From positions 1 through 25,677 of IMG/VR virus record IMGVR_UViG_3300002052_000035: 25,677 bases of DNA. One strand, written 5' to 3'. Of the stretch, positions 14,429 to 24,672 are shown one piece after another; the first letter of the stretch is position 1, and each line of letters begins with the position of its first letter. The translations under genes were made by a program, and so were the position numbers. Under the pieces are notes generated by a model. The model saw only the letters and a program-made list of their open reading frames with translations, had not been told where the DNA came from and searched no databases. This DNA comes from a virus.

Positions 14429-17213
14429 AGTGTTGGCCGTAGAAGCCAGATTAAAAGATTATATATCAAATAATCTAGATACAATCAATAACAAATTAAA
14501 CGAATTTTCCCAAAAGGGGAGAAATAGTTTTAATAAAGTCTCCAAATCTAGCTCATTTCTCAGTAGAGCATTTTCAGGAACTAAAGATTCTCTAATTAAT
14601 TTTGCAAAACAATTCGGCCCCGCTGCTGCTGCCGTTACTATCTTAACTTCGACATTATTAAAAATCAAAAATACTATTAATTTTGTGCAGGAAGTTACGA
14701 TTGATTTTGAAAAAACAATGTCAACTGTAAAAGCGATATTGGTTCCAACCGCAGATGAATTTGACAGACTTAACGCAAAAGCGAAAGAACTTGGATCAAC
14801 GACTGTGTTTACGGCAAAACAAGCCGGAGATGCATTCCTCGAAATGGGGAAACGCGGATTTAAAGTAACGCAAACTCTTGATGCTGTTGAGGGAGTCCTT
14901 GACTTAGCTGCTGCCGCACAAATTAGTCTTTCCGAGGCCGCATCTGCGACGGTAGCGACACTCAATCAATTTGGCCTTGCTGCAAGCGAATCGACAAGAG
15001 TTGCCGATGTAATGACAGCAGCCTTCAGCAAATCCGGTTTAAATATGTTTAACTTTACAGAGGCAATGAAGTTTGTTGGGCCAATAGCTGGACAAGTAAA
15101 TGTTTCTCTAGAGCAAACAACAGGGCTTCTTGGTGTATTGGCCGACAGAGAAATCAAGGGATCTCTTGCTGCAACTGGTTTGCGAACAATATTTTTAGAA
15201 TTGGCTAATAGCAATTCGAAAGTTAATGAAATGTTAAGGCAAAATGGAGTATATACAGATGATGTAATAAAAAAGCTTGAAGCTTTAAGCAAGATGAATC
15301 TTACTGTTACCGATACAACGGAATATTTTTCTGTGCGCGCGACTGCAACAGCGCAGGTAATACTTAATAATATAGGAGCAGCTCAAAACTTAACAGGAGC
15401 GTTAAAAGACGTCGATAAATACTCAAAAACAGTGGCAAATACAATGCTTGATAATGTTGCTGGCGCCACTACGCTACTTAAATCTGCCCAGGAGGGGCTT
15501 GCGCTTGCTATAGGAGAAACGTTTAAAGAAGCGAAAGTTGAAAGATTGCGAGTGTATACTAAAATAATTAACAAAGCCAGAGATTATATTATACAGCATA
15601 AAGACAAATTACAAGCGCTTGCAAATGTAGCCCAAAAAACATTTATGTCACTTATAAAATTTGGGAAATATTTATGCGATATGTTTAAAAGCGATTTCGC
15701 AGATCTTGCGGAATCCGTATTGACATTAATTAAAGTTATATTTGGATATGTAAAAGATTTTTTTTCAACATTTAAGGAGCCGATAGTTGCAGCTTTAAAA
15801 TTTATACGCGATGCAATTAAAACAATATTACAAGTTGTTAATTATTTTGCAAAAACGATAACGGCCCTTTTCGGTCTTGTTAAAACAGGATTATTGACAC
15901 TTGTAGAATATTTTTTTAGGGCTGTTGAAGGAATAGGTAAAGCTATCAATTGGATATCAAAAAAATTAAAAGGCAAAGAAGTTTTTGACTTATCAGGAAT
16001 ACAGGAAAAAATTGAAAAATTAAAAGCATCAGCACAGGAATCAGCAGATAAAATATATATCGCATTAAGTGGCAGTAAAGCCGTATCGGCTTTAGAAATA
16101 AATGTTGACAAAGCAAAAAAAATGATAAAAGAAGTCTCTTCACTACCTATACTACCACCTATACCACCAACAATTCCAACTGCTGCTGTTACTCCTGCCC
16201 CTGTCGTTTCTCCGGAAGAGGAAATTAAAATATTAGAAGAAAAGCTGGCTGCCAACAAATTCTATCAAGACTTAATTATCCAAAATATGCAAGCAGGCAT
16301 TGTAAAAGAAAAAGCTATTGCAAAATTAAAAAGAGAAGAAGATTATGCGCAGGCACAACAATGGCATGACAAAAAAATTATTGATAATAAAAGACTTGGT
16401 GAATTACGCATAGAAATAAAGCAACAATATGAGGATAAAATTACAGAAATAGAAAAAAGTGGAATAGAAGAGCACATGGGAATGCGTATAAAATCATTTG
16501 AAAAATGGGTAGGACTTGGGAACACATTGACAAATCAATTAATGGGGTTTTTGAGCACACGTCGTAGAAACGATATTGAAGACAAAAGAGAAGAAATAGA
16601 AAGGTGGCACAAGGCTGAAACCGAAAAGATTAAATCATCTGAAAACACTGAGGATGCTAAAAAAAAATTATTAGAAAGAGTCGAAACAGAAAAACAAGCA
16701 ATGCTTAAAAAAGCAAACGAAGAAAACAAAAAACGTGCTATTGCAGAAAAGGCATTAATGATTGCGCAAGCAACCGCAGCAACGGCACTTGGTGTAACAA
16801 CAGCTTTGTCTTCATGGACATCTCCTGTGTCGAAACGTATTGCAGAAGCAGCAATAATTGGAACGGCAGGTGCTCTACAGATAGCCACAATTGCCGCACA
16901 GCGAATGCAACATGGCGGTATTGTCGGGGGAGCTACTTATACGGGTGACAAAATTCCAATAATGGCAAATTCCGGTGAAATGATGCTCAATCGAGAGCAG
17001 CAGGCCAACCTCTTCAATATGGTTAAGGGCGGTGGGAACACTACCAATAATACATCTGCGCTTAATCTTACAATTAACATACCAACAGGCACACAATTAG
17101 ACAGCAATGCAGTTGATCAAATTACAGATTCAATGGAAAAACTTAACGAAACATTATTGCAGGCCAATGAAAACGGATATCTTGAGACATTCAAATCAAG
17201 TGTAGGATTATAA
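14418..17213 (+). CDS. Tail tape measure protein (TP901 type)
   Basis: A 931-residue protein. Residues about 90-300 are the conserved TP901-type core: FDRLNAKAKELGSTTVFTA, FLEMGKRGFKV, LNQFGLAASESTRVADVM, IAGQVNVSLEQTTGLLGVLA. Several hydrophobic helices follow near 430-515 (VIFGYVKDFF; ALFGLVKTGLLTLVEYFF), then a proline-rich hinge near 575-600 and a long charged coiled coil. The end MQHGGIVGG with GDKIPIMANSGEMMLNREQQ is a standard tape measure C-terminus. At about 1.5 angstrom per residue the tail would be near 140 nm (inference). The protein sets tail length and is ejected with the DNA. The start overlaps the chaperone extension by 11 bases. A short copy of residues 112-148 lies at 10264-10365. 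Confidence 0.95.
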   Translation: MASEVLAVEARLKDYISNNLDTINNKLNEFSQKGRNSFNKVSKSSSFLSRAFSGTKDSLINFAKQFGPAAAAVTILTSTLLKIKNTINFVQEVTIDFEKTMSTVKAILVPTADEFDRLNAKAKELGSTTVFTAKQAGDAFLEMGKRGFKVTQTLDAVEGVLDLAAAAQISLSEAASATVATLNQFGLAASESTRVADVMTAAFSKSGLNMFNFTEAMKFVGPIAGQVNVSLEQTTGLLGVLADREIKGSLAATGLRTIFLELANSNSKVNEMLRQNGVYTDDVIKKLEALSKMNLTVTDTTEYFSVRATATAQVILNNIGAAQNLTGALKDVDKYSKTVANTMLDNVAGATTLLKSAQEGLALAIGETFKEAKVERLRVYTKIINKARDYIIQHKDKLQALANVAQKTFMSLIKFGKYLCDMFKSDFADLAESVLTLIKVIFGYVKDFFSTFKEPIVAALKFIRDAIKTILQVVNYFAKTITALFGLVKTGLLTLVEYFFRAVEGIGKAINWISKKLKGKEVFDLSGIQEKIEKLKASAQESADKIYIALSGSKAVSALEINVDKAKKMIKEVSSLPILPPIPPTIPTAAVTPAPVVSPEEEIKILEEKLAANKFYQDLIIQNMQAGIVKEKAIAKLKREEDYAQAQQWHDKKIIDNKRLGELRIEIKQQYEDKITEIEKSGIEEHMGMRIKSFEKWVGLGNTLTNQLMGFLSTRRRNDIEDKREEIERWHKAETEKIKSSENTEDAKKKLLERVETEKQAMLKKANEENKKRAIAEKALMIAQATAATALGVTTALSSWTSPVSKRIAEAAIIGTAGALQIATIAAQRMQHGGIVGGATYTGDKIPIMANSGEMMLNREQQANLFNMVKGGGNTTNNTSALNLTINIPTGTQLDSNAVDQITDSMEKLNETLLQANENGYLETFKSSVGL
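14753..14860 (+). repeat. Tape measure segment copied at 10264-10365
   Basis: This is the intact version of the repeat: it keeps the six bases (GGGGAA, 14846-14851) absent from the other copy and continues as normal tape measure coding sequence on both sides, so it is the likely source. It encodes a well conserved helix of the tape measure core. Confidence 0.95.
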
Positions 17214-19111
17214 TGGCTGATTATGCATATATTGGATCATATGAAGGAGATTGTTTCGAAATAGTTAATGTTACAGATAGAGCAAATCCTGTACATGTTG
17301 GTAGGCTTGATAATGGGGTAGGTGGAGCGGGCTTAGTTGAGCCAAGATGCGTAAGAATACAAGGGAATTATGCATATGTCGCCAGCTATATTTCAAATTG
17401 TATGGAAATAATTAGTATATCCGATCCTGCCAACCCTTCACACGCTGCAAAAATAAGTCATGGCGGAGATATTTTGCTTAATGGCCCATATCATCTTTTT
17501 ATTGACAATAACTATGCATATGTAGTATCTGTGCTATCTAATTCTCTTGAAATAATAGATATATCAAGCCCAACAAGTCCGGCACATATGGGATCAATTA
17601 TCCACGGAACCGGTGGTGCTCAGATATCTAATCCTACCAGTATATGTGTTGTTGGTAATTATGCTTATATTACATCATATGCTACAAATTATTTAGAGAT
17701 TGTTGATATAACCAACAAGACTTCACCGGAACATAAAGGCAATATAGTACATGAAGAAGGTGGTGCAGTATTAGACGGGGTAAGAGATGTGGTTGTTGTT
17801 GGTAATTATGCATATGTGGTATCATACGGTTCTAATGCGCTTGAAATAGTTGATATTACCGATCCTGCGAATCCTTTACATAAAGGAAAAATATCACATG
17901 GAGATGGTGGGGCATTAATTGCCAGCCCAACAGGAATATGTGTAAAGAATAATTTTGCATATGTCGCTTCTTATGGCTCAAGCGCTCTTGAAATAATAGA
18001 TATCTCCGATCCCGCAAATCCGGTTCACGCTGGAAAAATAATTAACGAAGAAGGGGGCGCAGCATTATATCAACCAATTTCTGTAATAGTAGATTCTACT
18101 TATGCATATGTTGCTTCTTATGGTTCTGATGCTTTGGAAATAGTTAATATATCAGATCAAACTAGTCCGATACACGCCGGAAGTATTTTAGACGGGGCAG
18201 GGGGTGCTGGGCTAAATGGGGCATGGGGAATACATTTATCGGGGATAATAGAAAATAAATTAGAGTTTGAAGATACAGATGGCAACAAAATCATGGTCTC
18301 GTTGCCGGTTTTTCCATATAAAACATCGATTGAATTTCCGTTTGATATACAAAAATTAAATGATGGCTCGTACTCTTCGTATGATCATGGTTCAACATAT
18401 GATATTAGAAAATGCGAATGCACATTTATTTTGGATGAAGGGGAAACATTAACATTTTTAGAATTTTTTACTAACGAATATGAATATGGAGTCAATAAGG
18501 GTCGTGCTTTTGATGTGACAATGCGTCCGACAGTAAGCAATAGTGGCTTTTTCCCATTCGGGCCGGATAAAGGTAACAATGGCGACTTCGATGTTGGTGT
18601 TATCATAAAAAATATATCTCGCATAGGAAATGCGCCTTATTTATATTTTCACATTGATGTCTTAATCATTAATACTGGCTCATGGCCAACATATTCGTTA
18701 CCGTCCGAGGTGTCAGAAGGTTCCTTAACAATTGGTAATGTGTCTAATAATAGATTTCCCCCTAATTGGTTCAATCCATCTGGGGGGTATGGTTATTTTG
18801 GAACTGTATTACAAGATGGATCTATTGAATGGATTGATAGATTCGAGGGCGCTGATCATTATCAAACATCTTTCAATATGGTTTCCAACGAATCGAAAAC
18901 AGCGAAAGTAATTGAATATATAACAGGTACTGCACGAGATGATAATTTTTCGATTGTCAGTGGAAATAATATATTTCCATTTGGGAAAAATATCCCCGAC
19001 AATAAAACATATACAGTAAAAATGATACAAAACAAGATAGATATTACGCATGTACGACATGATAGATTTGAATATAGTCTAAAGCTGGCATATATTAGTT
19101 ATACAGGGTAA
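17213..19111 (+). CDS. Seven-bladed LVIVD propeller fused to a distal tail-like protein
   Basis: A 632-residue protein. Residues 4-345 are seven repeats of 48-49 residues, each with YAYVxSY, then xLEIIDISDPANP, then an H-x-G and a GGA-x-L stretch, and a closing hydrophobic strand. This is the LVIVD repeat (COG5276), which folds as a beta-propeller. Residues about 352-632 (KIMVSLPVFPYKTSIEFPFD; FTILDEGETLTFLEFF-like strands; YTVKMIQNKIDI) are a beta-rich tail domain. The gene lies where the distal tail gene follows the tape measure. The start overlaps the previous stop (TAATG). I infer a tail-tip component with the propeller displayed outward, perhaps for binding a surface. A propeller at the N-terminus of a distal tail protein is not something I know from model phages. 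Confidence 0.75.
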   Translation: MADYAYIGSYEGDCFEIVNVTDRANPVHVGRLDNGVGGAGLVEPRCVRIQGNYAYVASYISNCMEIISISDPANPSHAAKISHGGDILLNGPYHLFIDNNYAYVVSVLSNSLEIIDISSPTSPAHMGSIIHGTGGAQISNPTSICVVGNYAYITSYATNYLEIVDITNKTSPEHKGNIVHEEGGAVLDGVRDVVVVGNYAYVVSYGSNALEIVDITDPANPLHKGKISHGDGGALIASPTGICVKNNFAYVASYGSSALEIIDISDPANPVHAGKIINEEGGAALYQPISVIVDSTYAYVASYGSDALEIVNISDQTSPIHAGSILDGAGGAGLNGAWGIHLSGIIENKLEFEDTDGNKIMVSLPVFPYKTSIEFPFDIQKLNDGSYSSYDHGSTYDIRKCECTFILDEGETLTFLEFFTNEYEYGVNKGRAFDVTMRPTVSNSGFFPFGPDKGNNGDFDVGVIIKNISRIGNAPYLYFHIDVLIINTGSWPTYSLPSEVSEGSLTIGNVSNNRFPPNWFNPSGGYGYFGTVLQDGSIEWIDRFEGADHYQTSFNMVSNESKTAKVIEYITGTARDDNFSIVSGNNIFPFGKNIPDNKTYTVKMIQNKIDITHVRHDRFEYSLKLAYISYTG

Positions 19112-19113
19112 TT

Positions 19114-22100
19114 ATGGCAACAAGTAGCATATTTTTTGGGATTAAAATAATATTACAGGATCATGACAATCCGATTTCTGAAAATACGTCTATTGGATTA
19201 TATAATTGCAATTCTGCATTAACCGCGAATGCCAATTCGGGTCAAAAAAATGTTACCGTTGCTGCCGGTACCACTTTTGAAATAAACGAAGTAGTAACAA
19301 TCAAAGATGATAATGCTTCAGAAACGAATATTATAGCTAGTAAAGTTGGTAACGTTCTCACAATGAGAAATAATCTGCAAAATACATATACCACAACAGA
19401 CAATGGTATCGTACACGCAAATTCGAAATTCAGATGGTGCCAGAACCCAAGGTCTAGTTTTCAGGATTGGAATACCGATATGTTGGTACAGAACGGTATT
19501 GCCCCCTGGACAAAACAGATAGATCTTTCTCGTGGTGGCAATATTTCTCAAGGGGGTAGCGGAAAAATAACGGTCAAAAATACATCTCAATTGTGGAATA
19601 CGTTAGAAACAAATTCAATATATTTCAATCGATTAAAAGCCGAGATATGGGAAATTGAAGGGCAAGAAACTCAGGCTCTTGGAACATTAATGATATATAC
19701 AAGACGATGGGTTGGAATGTGCGAAAGTCCTTCTTGGGATTCAAAACAATATACAATTCCTTTACGCAATTTTTTTTCACAGCGCAATGTTAATTTTGGC
19801 ACACAAATTAATCAAACAGATTATCCAAATGCAAATAATGATTTAGTAGGAAACGATATACCTATTACGATCGGAGAAATAAAAACAATATTAAGCGATG
19901 ACGTTGTTGTATATAATGGGTATGCAAAAGCTGTGCGTACCGGAAACAAAGAAACTCAATTTGTAATGACAGATGAATACCAGACTATGAACGCAGCGAC
20001 TGTGTTAAAAGCAAAGTTAGACACACCGAGTGGCCCGATAGACACATTTCCGGTACTTAATGATACACACTATGAGCCACACATTAAAATAGGAACAAGC
20101 GTACTTTGGACTTTAGATGGAGTTCCAATTTCATCTGGGAGTTATCCAGTCACAGCATTAAATGGTCAAATAATCAATATGCTTATGGGTTCAGCTGAAG
20201 GCGATTTTAGAAAAATAGAAAGTGTTGTTTTAGACTTTGGTACCGATGCTTTTGGCGGCACACTAGAATTGGTTGTTGATGATTATTATAGCGAAGAATT
20301 AAGCGGAAATTCTACTGCAACCGATGTGGATAATTCTTGGTGTGAAATTTCAGATATTAAGCGAATATATCATTTAGATACATGGCCTTGCAAAGATTTT
20401 ATTGATAAAGATGGCAATGTGCTGTCAGAGTTTCCAGAATTATATGAATATACGGATAATCCCAAAATAGAAACAACAGTATCTGGATCAGCAGAAACAA
20501 TTAAAGAAAGAGTATTGACAAAACCATACGATTTTTTAAAGATCTCAAATCATTCATTTGAGATTGAAGATGTGAGTAATAAAAATACTTTTGAAATTGA
20601 TGTTAAACATTTAACAAAATCAAAAGATACTCTTAATAGCTATATTTTATTAACATCTACCAATGTTGAATTACTTGGCGCAAATGCTTTTGATTTAGAT
20701 GATGAATGGGAATTTCCAGGCTACCAGACTGAAGGCGTTGGATATGTCACATCTGGCGAAGGGGCAACATATGATTTAGCTCTACAATCTGGTAGTTTAA
20801 GCAATACGATCGACAAAGATTTTGATTCTCTTGTTGAATATAGAATAACCGCCAATATTACAACTACCACGAAAGCATTATTAGCCTTTAAAATAACTCC
20901 GCCAATAATCACAACAGATTTTGACAGCGTATATATGGGAATCCATCATTATAATGATGTTAGTTCGGCTAATTATGAGTATAAATTAGATCTTTTTGTT
21001 AAGAGCAGACATTGGATGGGATTGGCAAAACAGGTTTTTACAAACGAAATACAATCTATGGGCACTGGTTCTTCCACGGTATATGATATACCAGATTTTT
21101 ATTTCGAAACAAATCGGCCTTCCTTAAGAAACGCATGGTTTTTTCATGAAGAAGATTCTAATGGATTATTATCAGGTTACAAATTGTTTGAATTAAGCGA
21201 CATTAATACAAAAGAAAAGTTTAATAATATGCAGGAAATAGGATTATTTTTAGAATATACCAATACGGTAGCTGCAGATGCGGAACACTTAGATGCTACT
21301 ATTAGAGATGTGTGCTTCATTTTTGTGCGAAGAGCGACGATAGAAAATGAAATTTATACTCCAATGAAAGGCCGTATATATAATGATACCTGGGGTGGTC
21401 GCGTTACTTCAACAGATATGATAGAAGCGCCGCATAGAGTTTTTGAGCATTTTACTCGGTTACAGAATTTTGGGGATTCGAGCTTTCCACCGAGCGCGGG
21501 ATGGGGGCAAGATTATGCTAATGGTGCCCTTATTCAAACATCGGGCGAAGGTGGTATTGATGAATCTGTAGACTCTAACTATAGTACCATTATGGGATAT
21601 AACATGGCATTTCAGATATTGGATTATAGCAAGAAAACAACCAATTGGGTTAAAAAAATAATATGTCAAAATTATTTCTTGGCAAATTGGGTAAATTCTG
21701 ATGGATATGAGTGTCTCAAAAGTATTCGATATGATGAAAATGTTACGCCGAGCGAGTTGGTTACGTTGGCTGACATTGTTGACCGTAATAAATTGCAAGT
21801 AATTGAACCATCTCCATTAGACATATACCCAGAACCCTATATTCAATATCGCAAAAACAACGCGAATGGAAAATTCGAAGGATTAATAAAAGTAACCCAT
21901 GCCGACGCTGATACGTATGATTCAAGCTATGTAATAGGTATGACCGGTGCCGCGGCAGAAACGCTCTGGAATAATTGTCATACTCTATGGACTAAATGTA
22001 AAAGCATTAATCCACCACCACAAGAATTGACTGAGCTATTGGGCGCAAATGGCGATGACGCTGATACACAAGCACAAGCATATATTTCCAATTGGGTATC

Positions 22101-22407
22101 TTGGCAATTTAATAAAAAATGCGTCATCAATGTGCATTATAGCAAAGCGAAAACTTGGGAAGAGGCATATAAATTTCATCTTCAATTACCACACCAAACC
22201 AATAATTTAATTTGGGAATGTGTTATAACCAAAATCACCAAAGACCCAAACCCACCATATGTGATTACAATTGAGGCGGTTATGATACACGAATCTGTGG
22301 TTGAAGAATACATCAAAGATAATTATACAGCATATGGAAATAATAACGACTGGAAAGATACATATACAGTATATGGTAATGATCAAGACAAAAAAGATAA
22401 TATGTAG
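19114..22407 (+). CDS. Large tail hub/tip-like protein
   Basis: A 1097-residue protein in the place of the central tail hub. A small beta domain near residues 30-90 (VTVAAGTTFEINEVVTI; ETNIIASKVGNVLTM) is followed by a long region with features of tail-tip proteins: PNANNDLVGNDIPITIGEI (near 245-265) resembles the 'D-x-iG-x-pIPI-x-yG' motif of hub proteins. The sequence is rich in short beta strands and has no membrane segment or obvious peptidase motif. The C-terminal 200 residues include Trp- and Tyr-rich stretches and end in a duplicated 'YTAYGNNNDWKDTYTVYGND' pattern. It probably forms the tip through which DNA leaves. Confidence 0.6.
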   Translation: MATSSIFFGIKIILQDHDNPISENTSIGLYNCNSALTANANSGQKNVTVAAGTTFEINEVVTIKDDNASETNIIASKVGNVLTMRNNLQNTYTTTDNGIVHANSKFRWCQNPRSSFQDWNTDMLVQNGIAPWTKQIDLSRGGNISQGGSGKITVKNTSQLWNTLETNSIYFNRLKAEIWEIEGQETQALGTLMIYTRRWVGMCESPSWDSKQYTIPLRNFFSQRNVNFGTQINQTDYPNANNDLVGNDIPITIGEIKTILSDDVVVYNGYAKAVRTGNKETQFVMTDEYQTMNAATVLKAKLDTPSGPIDTFPVLNDTHYEPHIKIGTSVLWTLDGVPISSGSYPVTALNGQIINMLMGSAEGDFRKIESVVLDFGTDAFGGTLELVVDDYYSEELSGNSTATDVDNSWCEISDIKRIYHLDTWPCKDFIDKDGNVLSEFPELYEYTDNPKIETTVSGSAETIKERVLTKPYDFLKISNHSFEIEDVSNKNTFEIDVKHLTKSKDTLNSYILLTSTNVELLGANAFDLDDEWEFPGYQTEGVGYVTSGEGATYDLALQSGSLSNTIDKDFDSLVEYRITANITTTTKALLAFKITPPIITTDFDSVYMGIHHYNDVSSANYEYKLDLFVKSRHWMGLAKQVFTNEIQSMGTGSSTVYDIPDFYFETNRPSLRNAWFFHEEDSNGLLSGYKLFELSDINTKEKFNNMQEIGLFLEYTNTVAADAEHLDATIRDVCFIFVRRATIENEIYTPMKGRIYNDTWGGRVTSTDMIEAPHRVFEHFTRLQNFGDSSFPPSAGWGQDYANGALIQTSGEGGIDESVDSNYSTIMGYNMAFQILDYSKKTTNWVKKIICQNYFLANWVNSDGYECLKSIRYDENVTPSELVTLADIVDRNKLQVIEPSPLDIYPEPYIQYRKNNANGKFEGLIKVTHADADTYDSSYVIGMTGAAAETLWNNCHTLWTKCKSINPPPQELTELLGANGDDADTQAQAYISNWVSWQFNKKCVINVHYSKAKTWEEAYKFHLQLPHQTNNLIWECVITKITKDPNPPYVITIEAVMIHESVVEEYIKDNYTAYGNNNDWKDTYTVYGNDQDKKDNM

Positions 22408-22415
22408 GGGGTACA

Positions 22416-22817
22416 ATGGCAATAGAGGGATTTGAATTAACATGTAGACCAGATCTGGAATTGCGTATAGATATTCGGTATGCTGGATATGAAAGACGAA
22501 TAAATCGTAAATTTTTTATTAAGCGCGCCAAAGAAAAGGCATCAAAAATAATTACCGAAGAAAAGGTTGAAGAAAAATACCAAGAAAATTATAATGCTAT
22601 GCTGAATTATATTAATGATAGACCTTATTTTTCAGAACGGACTAAAAAAATAAAAAGACAATCATTAAAATCAAAAGAGACAGTCAAAAAAATGAAATTA
22701 ATGGCCCGCAATCGCCTTATAGCCATAAAACAAAAAGAATTGGGTGAAAAAGAATTTGAAATATATTTTAATACAGTGATTAAGGCGTTGAATAAATTCG
22801 CAGAAGAAGTGAAATAA
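22416..22817 (+). CDS. Small basic helical protein of unknown function
   Basis: A 133-residue protein rich in Lys and Glu. After a short beta-like start (FELTCRPDLELRIDIRYAGY) it is almost entirely helical (KKIKRQSLKSKETVKKMKLM; IKQKELGEKEFEIYF). AGGGGG lies 4 bases before the ATG, and the stop overlaps the fibre start (TAATG). The family is not recognised. Position between hub and fibre suggests a minor tail or tail-assembly protein. Confidence 0.55.
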   Translation: MAIEGFELTCRPDLELRIDIRYAGYERRINRKFFIKRAKEKASKIITEEKVEEKYQENYNAMLNYINDRPYFSERTKKIKRQSLKSKETVKKMKLMARNRLIAIKQKELGEKEFEIYFNTVIKALNKFAEEVK

Positions 22818-24649
22818 TGGCACAAAACGTACACATTGAACATATAGACGATACGTTTGCCAACGTATACGCTAATCTGGATCTAAGCCAAATTGCAATT
22901 CTGACTGACCAAAATGAAGAATTTGTATGGATGAATGATGATGCGAGTAAACTATATTTTGCTGCTGCTCAGAAATATTATGATGGTTCATATACATATA
23001 TGAATGCCGATTTTGCGCAAGTCGAATGCCACGACGATCTTCTGCTTGACGAATACATCAAACATTCTGGTGATACGGATACATTAATACGTTTTGAAAC
23101 AGATAAAATAACCCTTCAGGCTGGTAGCGGCGATTATATTGTCATAGAACCTACAAAAATATATACAACCACACCGTTCGGATGGGAAACGGATTCTCCA
23201 AGTGGAGACTTGCATCTTTACAAAGGGAGTGCTGCTGAAGTGTTGCTGAAAATATCAAATGCAACAGCAGGTTTGCTTTCAACTGATGGATTAGATATTG
23301 GAATAGATGGTAGCGCAAATGCATTTTTCAAAAACCGTGAAAACACTTCATTGACATTATACACAAATAACACAGAACGTATTACGTTATTGAATAATGG
23401 TAACGTTGGTATTAATGAATCGAGTCCAGAAACAATAGTAGAAATATCTGCTGCTGAGGCATATTTAACTTTACAAAATGTGACTAATGAATCTGGCGTT
23501 GGTTTGCGTGAAACACAGATAAGAGGGAAGGGACATCAATCAGATACGACAGAATACGAACTCGGTAGAATAGAATTTTCACAAAGTGATATTGGCAACG
23601 GAGAAGATAAAAGCGGAAGAATTGTATTACATACTTATGGCAATGGTTCGTTGAATCCGTGGATATATCTTATAGATACTGGACGCTTAGGATTGGGGGG
23701 AGAATCGACTCCTGTCACAATGATAGAATTGACCGATTCAGCTCCATATTTTACATTACACAACAACACACATGAAGACGTAGATTGGGGCAGAGAATCA
23801 CGAATAATAGCTCGCGGTGAACAATCTGGCGGGGAAGAATCTATTTTGGGTATGCTTGAAATATCTCATTATGGATCTTCTGATGATGAAAATGGGCGTG
23901 TTACAATTAAAGTAAATGATGGAAATGATGGGGTTTCTCCAACTAATAGATTAATAATTAATTCATTTGGACGTGTTGCTATTGGTGACGCAATTGATCC
24001 ATCATATTTGTTACATCTTCTAAGTTCGGCTACTCCAGATATTATATTTCATAACACAACTCATAGCGATAATGACGGCTGGAGAAAAAGTATTATACAA
24101 TATCGAGGCGAAAAGGGTGATGGAACAGAACACACTTTGGTTTCTTTGGCTGGGTCTCATTTTGGTTCTGGCGATGATGAAAAGGGAAAATTTGTAATAT
24201 CTACAAATGACGGCAATGATAGCGAATCGCCTTCAGAATCTCTTACAATTGATTCAGATGGAGGCCAAAAGCGAAGATATAATGTTTTCGAATATACAGA
24301 AACATGCACGGGAAGTATGAGCTATACACTTGATTATGATATGAATGCAACCAATACGTATGGTAGCTTAACTGTGGTGGTCGGAGGACGAAAGACAATG
24401 GCAGGGCCATCTTATACCCACGCAACATGCTATGATATACATCGTTTTGAACTCGAAAACAATGTTTTAAACGTAAGTAAAGTGTCTTTAGATATTGGTT
24501 CAAATGTTAAAACGACTTTGACTGCTATAGGTAGTGGAGACCAGTTACGAATTACAGCCGAAGAAGAACCGAATGGCGGAACACAATATGATTATGATGT
24601 TTTTATCAGATTTGTTGTTTATGGGACAACAAGTATTACAAAAGTATAA
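22817..24649 (+). CDS. Tail fibre-like protein with three internal repeats
   Basis: A 610-residue protein. NGNVGINESSPETIVEI (about 195-211) matches the 'G-x-VGIGT-x-x-P-x-x-L' repeat of phage and bacterial fibres. Three repeats of about 90 residues follow, each with an 'A/P-Y-x-T-L-x-N-x-T' strand, 'RGEQSGGEESILGMLEISHYGS', 'DDENGRVTI', and an ending 'GRVAIGD'. The C-terminal 130 residues (from about YNVFEYTETCTGSMSYTLDY) form a different beta domain. No Peptidase_S74 chaperone end is visible. The repeats probably form a trimeric shaft and the last domain the tip that binds the host. Confidence 0.7.
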   Translation: MAQNVHIEHIDDTFANVYANLDLSQIAILTDQNEEFVWMNDDASKLYFAAAQKYYDGSYTYMNADFAQVECHDDLLLDEYIKHSGDTDTLIRFETDKITLQAGSGDYIVIEPTKIYTTTPFGWETDSPSGDLHLYKGSAAEVLLKISNATAGLLSTDGLDIGIDGSANAFFKNRENTSLTLYTNNTERITLLNNGNVGINESSPETIVEISAAEAYLTLQNVTNESGVGLRETQIRGKGHQSDTTEYELGRIEFSQSDIGNGEDKSGRIVLHTYGNGSLNPWIYLIDTGRLGLGGESTPVTMIELTDSAPYFTLHNNTHEDVDWGRESRIIARGEQSGGEESILGMLEISHYGSSDDENGRVTIKVNDGNDGVSPTNRLIINSFGRVAIGDAIDPSYLLHLLSSATPDIIFHNTTHSDNDGWRKSIIQYRGEKGDGTEHTLVSLAGSHFGSGDDEKGKFVISTNDGNDSESPSESLTIDSDGGQKRRYNVFEYTETCTGSMSYTLDYDMNATNTYGSLTVVVGGRKTMAGPSYTHATCYDIHRFELENNVLNVSKVSLDIGSNVKTTLTAIGSGDQLRITAEEEPNGGTQYDYDVFIRFVVYGTTSITKV

Positions 24650-24672
24650 CATATATAAAATAAGGGGTTTAT

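Noticed and set aside
10264-14860. Diversity-generating retroelement (template/variable repeat pair)
   Set aside because: No reverse transcriptase gene is present and the single substitution is C/T, not the adenine-specific pattern.
14459-16888. Long minus-strand open frames across the tape measure gene (14459-14965, 14966-15292, 15842-16258, 16535-16888)
   Set aside because: They mirror the alanine-rich coding strand, lack recognisable domains and ribosome binding sites, and oppose an entirely plus-strand gene set.
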